Assembly (NCBI GenBank): GCA_030562195.1
Contig: CM060203.1
Span: 200,208-264,207 of the forward strand
Length of the DNA stretch: 64,000 bases
Reading direction: 5' to 3'
Source: Nipponacmea schrenckii
Taxonomy: Eukaryota; Mollusca; Gastropoda; Lottiidae
Shown: positions 61,561-64,000 of the stretch, one piece after another
Numbering within the stretch: position 1 is the stretch's first letter
How the letters are laid out: every line of letters starts with the position of its first letter
Notes under the pieces: model-generated
The model's database searches: none
What the model was told of the DNA's origin: nothing
Seen by the model: the letters and a program-made list of their open reading frames with translations, nothing else
Made by a program: the position numbers and the translations under genes

Positions 61561-62829
61561 TTCCGTGGCCTAATTATATTGTTCTCGGTAGATGAGAAAT
61601 TAACGCCCGTTTCCAGAACAGAGAGATGTTGGTAACAGTGATCATGGATCGGAACAAAAGGATAGATGATCTTGGTTTGTCCTAATGAGTAATCGATAAA
61701 CCAAAATGCCTTTCGTCTTAATCCGATTTATCCATATACCGTATAGGCGCGTGTCCCGGAATAGACTGCAGAATATAAGATTAAAGTTAATACCGCAGCC
61801 TCTATATGTCCAAGGTGTCACGGTTCATTGATACACATACAATAGACTGTTATTTTGTTGTGCGATAAAGCCTTTGGTTGAAACTGTATTGTAAGTGAAT
61901 GACACTAGAACGATTTGTCAAATTACCTGTCATATATGTAATGTTACGACTAAAATAAAACTATCGCCTCGAGCACAGTCAAGATGTAAAACTAATTTAT
62001 TAAGATGTAAAGATAAGCACGTCGTGTATCGTCGGTTTTCTCTGTGCTCGTAGAGGGCAGGCTCGGGGTAGGATATGATTGTTCGGTGTGAGGGTTAGGG
62101 TTTCAATGGGGTTGGGGGTTGGGGGCTGTGAGGTATGGTGTTAAGCTATCGTACCCACTGTAAGGACGGGCCTAGAGTTTTTTTTAAACAAATATCATTA
62201 CTGATACAATAGCCCGATCCCCAAGAAAATATAATTTTTAACAAACTTTCCTTATATTTCTCGTTATTGATTTTATTTTAAGGTGGATTCTCGCTAATAG
62301 ATGAAGCGAGGTTTCTATTGAATATTCCATAAACCGTTTGGTTGTGGAAAAGCCAGAGTAAATTCAAAGAAATAGAAACGCTTAATTAAGACATTGCGTT
62401 TGTTCACGTGACCATGCATTGAAAAACAAACTAAGATTTAAATGACATTTTGAGACCTAATGACGTTTCTTAACTCGGCAGAACAACGAAATTTCCTTCG
62501 TAATTACGACTTAATTAGAGAATTGTGTATTTTATCCAATCATTAAAATATCTTTTCTTTCTACTGATATAAGTATTAGCCGTCCAACTGAGGAATATAT
62601 ATGAATGAAAATAAGAGAACCCATGTTTTAAAAAACAGTTTTTATTTTTATAATCAATTTTATTACTATAATAAAACGGGATAGCCTACTGGTATGAAAT
62701 AATCAAATCATCATTAAAAACGTCTAGATGGTAATGTTTTATCAAAACCTGATCAATATCCTTGTATTACATTAAGAAAGCTTGTTTTGATTGTAAAAAA
62801 ATTGTATGTTATAATTATAATAATAAGGG
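61561..62829. other. Non-coding intergenic DNA
   Basis: No gene recognised. Includes a G-rich, telomere-like stretch near 62,092-62,125 (gagggttagggtttcaatgg, then ggttgggggttggggg) that could form a G-quadruplex. Confidence 0.55.
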
Positions 62830-62848
62830 TTTATTTTTTCATCAGTAA

Positions 62849-62854
62849 TTTATT
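62849..62854 (-). terminator. Candidate polyadenylation signal of the HAGH-like gene
   Basis: Minus-strand AATAAA about 150 bases after the stop codon. A second AATAAA lies at 62,830-62,835. Confidence 0.45.
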
Positions 62855-62922
62855 CTCTGTTGTCTAGAAATGAAGATAAGAAGATCTGATATAAAAGAAG
62901 GAAATAAATTGTTCTAGATTCT

Positions 62923-63000
62923 ATACAGGTACCAGGTTATACAGGTACCAGGTTATACAGGTACCAGGTTATACAGGTACCAGGTTATACAGGTACCAGG
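62923..63000. repeat. 16-bp tandem repeat, ~5 copies, in the HAGH-like 3' UTR
   Basis: Unit ggttatacaggtacca, perfect copies containing the palindrome GGTACC, beginning directly after the stop codon on the minus strand. Confidence 0.93.
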
Positions 63001-63001
63001 C

Positions 63002-63283
63002 TTATATTTTAGGTTTGAAAGTATTTTTAGCTTCTCTAAGTTTTCCCATTGTATCTATTTCATCTTTACCACCAACTTTCTTCTGTACACTCGCGACTCT
63101 ATAAAAATATAAACATATTTAAAACATCAAATAATAAATAACAGAGTGGACACGTCTACATCTTTTACTGTCAATAAAGAACTAATAATAACATTATACA
63201 TACCCAACTCTCATAAAGGGATTATAGGATAATTCTTCTTCTATTATTGAGGGAATTGTAACTTCATGGTTTGACCTTTGTTT
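63002..63283 (-). CDS. HAGH: Hydroxyacylglutathione hydrolase (glyoxalase II), last two coding exons, partial
   Basis: Exons in transcript order: 63,283-63,204 (acceptor TTGTTTTAG, donor GTATGT) and 63,098-63,002 (acceptor TATTTTTATAG, stop TAA). The split codon joins in phase. The first encodes EVTIPSIIEEELSYNPFMRV; the second encodes VASVQKKVGGKDEIDTMGKL, then REAKNTFKPKI. The order P-S-hydrophobic-EE-x-x-YNPFMRV, VQ, DxxxTM, LR, K-x-x-FK matches the C-terminal end of HAGH proteins, where YNPFMR contributes to glutathione-thioester binding (family knowledge). The enzyme hydrolyses S-D-lactoylglutathione to D-lactate and glutathione in the glyoxalase pathway, in cytosol or mitochondria. The metallo-beta-lactamase domain with its metal-binding HxHxDH motif should lie beyond the right edge of the window. 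Confidence 0.85.
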
Positions 63284-63409
63284 CTAAAACAATAAAAAAT
63301 ATTATACTCTATATCCAACCTTGTTCATCAATATCAGATTTTCACATCTCTTTCTAGCATCAAGGATTGGATCTTATCAACTTTATTTCTAGGTTAAGAC
63401 AATGTTTTT

Positions 63410-64000
63410 TATTTAAATAAAGTTGTTATTGTTATCTATCAAGTATATTGTAGTATGATAAGGGAGATAACTATTGTTGTAATATTGTATTGTTAAATAA
63501 GTTGTTATTGTTATCTATCAAGTATATTGTAGTTTGATAAGGGAGATAACCATTGTTGTAATATTGTATTGTTAAATAAGTTGTTATTGTTATCTATCAA
63601 GTATATTGTAGTTTGATAAGGGAGATAACTATTGTTGTAATATTGTATTGTTAAATAGAGTTGTTATTGTTATCTATCAAGTATATTGTAGTATGATAAG
63701 GGAGATAACTATTGTTGTAATATTGTATTGTTAAATAGAGTTGTTATTGTTATCTATCAAGTATATTGTAGTTTGATAAGGGAGATAACTATTGTTGTAA
63801 TATTGTATTGTTAAATATAGTTGTTATTGTTATCTATCAAGTATATTGTAGTTTGATAAGGGAGATAACTATTGTTGTAATATTGTATTGTTAAATAAGT
63901 TGTTATTGTTATCTATCAAGATATTGTAGTTGATAAGGGGATAACTATTGTTGTAATATTGTATTGTTAAATATAGTTGTTATTGTTATCTATCAAGTAT
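63410..64000. repeat. 79-bp tandem repeat, ~7.5 copies, in a HAGH-like intron
   Basis: Unit agttgttattgttatctatc, aagtatattgtagtttgata, agggagataactattgttgt, then aatattgtattgttaaata. Period 79-80 bp, running off the right edge. The copy at about 63,900-63,970 has several one-base losses. It contains the AGGGAGATAACT word shared with the satellites at 8.3-20.3 kb. Confidence 0.94.

Overview
The window reads as nuclear DNA from an animal, most likely a mollusc. The evidence is spliced genes with GT-AG introns, TTAGGG-type telomeric motifs, a DIRS-like and a Ty3/gypsy-like retroelement, and very many copies of AGGGAGATAACT, a motif I associate with molluscan non-coding DNA (recalled, not searched). 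The species cannot be fixed from sequence alone. No rRNA, tRNA or CRISPR array was recognised.

Layout. Positions 1-46,170 are almost entirely satellite DNA, laid end to end as blocks of different families. A GAGCTC-rich family and a TGAG tetranucleotide family alternate at 1-7,510. A GGTGA family follows (7,511-8,289), then a ~60-bp AGGGAGATAACTC satellite organised as a three-monomer higher-order repeat (8,290-18,090 and 19,079-20,310), with short telomere-like motifs at several block boundaries. Next comes a CpG-rich GACGTC/AACGTT satellite (20,653-40,605). It is interrupted by a Ty3/gypsy fragment in the order integrase end - LTR - gag - protease (24,676-26,784) and by a truncated LTR (28,087-28,240). 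A minus-strand DIRS-like retroelement, split by poly(T)-bordered interspersed repeats, occupies 40,606-44,615. The GACGTC satellite then resumes in the opposite orientation (44,616-46,171).

The right third carries genes. An apparently intact NXPE-family gene lies on the minus strand (coding exons between 53,581 and 46,229). I assembled it from five exons whose splice sites and phases all agree, giving 610 residues with a type II membrane anchor and a PC-esterase-like C-terminal domain. Its first intron holds two large minisatellites (40 bp x ~61 and 26 bp x ~54). Positions 54,592-58,780 hold two more minisatellites (51 bp and 29 bp). From 58,781 to about 62,920 the DNA is mostly non-coding, with an inverted pair of 21-bp minisatellites and a 33-bp repeat. 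The last two coding exons of a hydroxyacylglutathione hydrolase (glyoxalase II) gene lie on the minus strand at 63,002-63,283. The rest of that gene is beyond the right edge, and its intron contains a 79-bp repeat that again carries AGGGAGATAAC.

The two host genes show no functional link. What unites the window is extreme tandem-repeat content, including inside introns and a 3' UTR, consistent with a subtelomeric or heterochromatin-edge position. Several arrays contain patches rich in single-base deletions, which may be consensus errors of the assembly.
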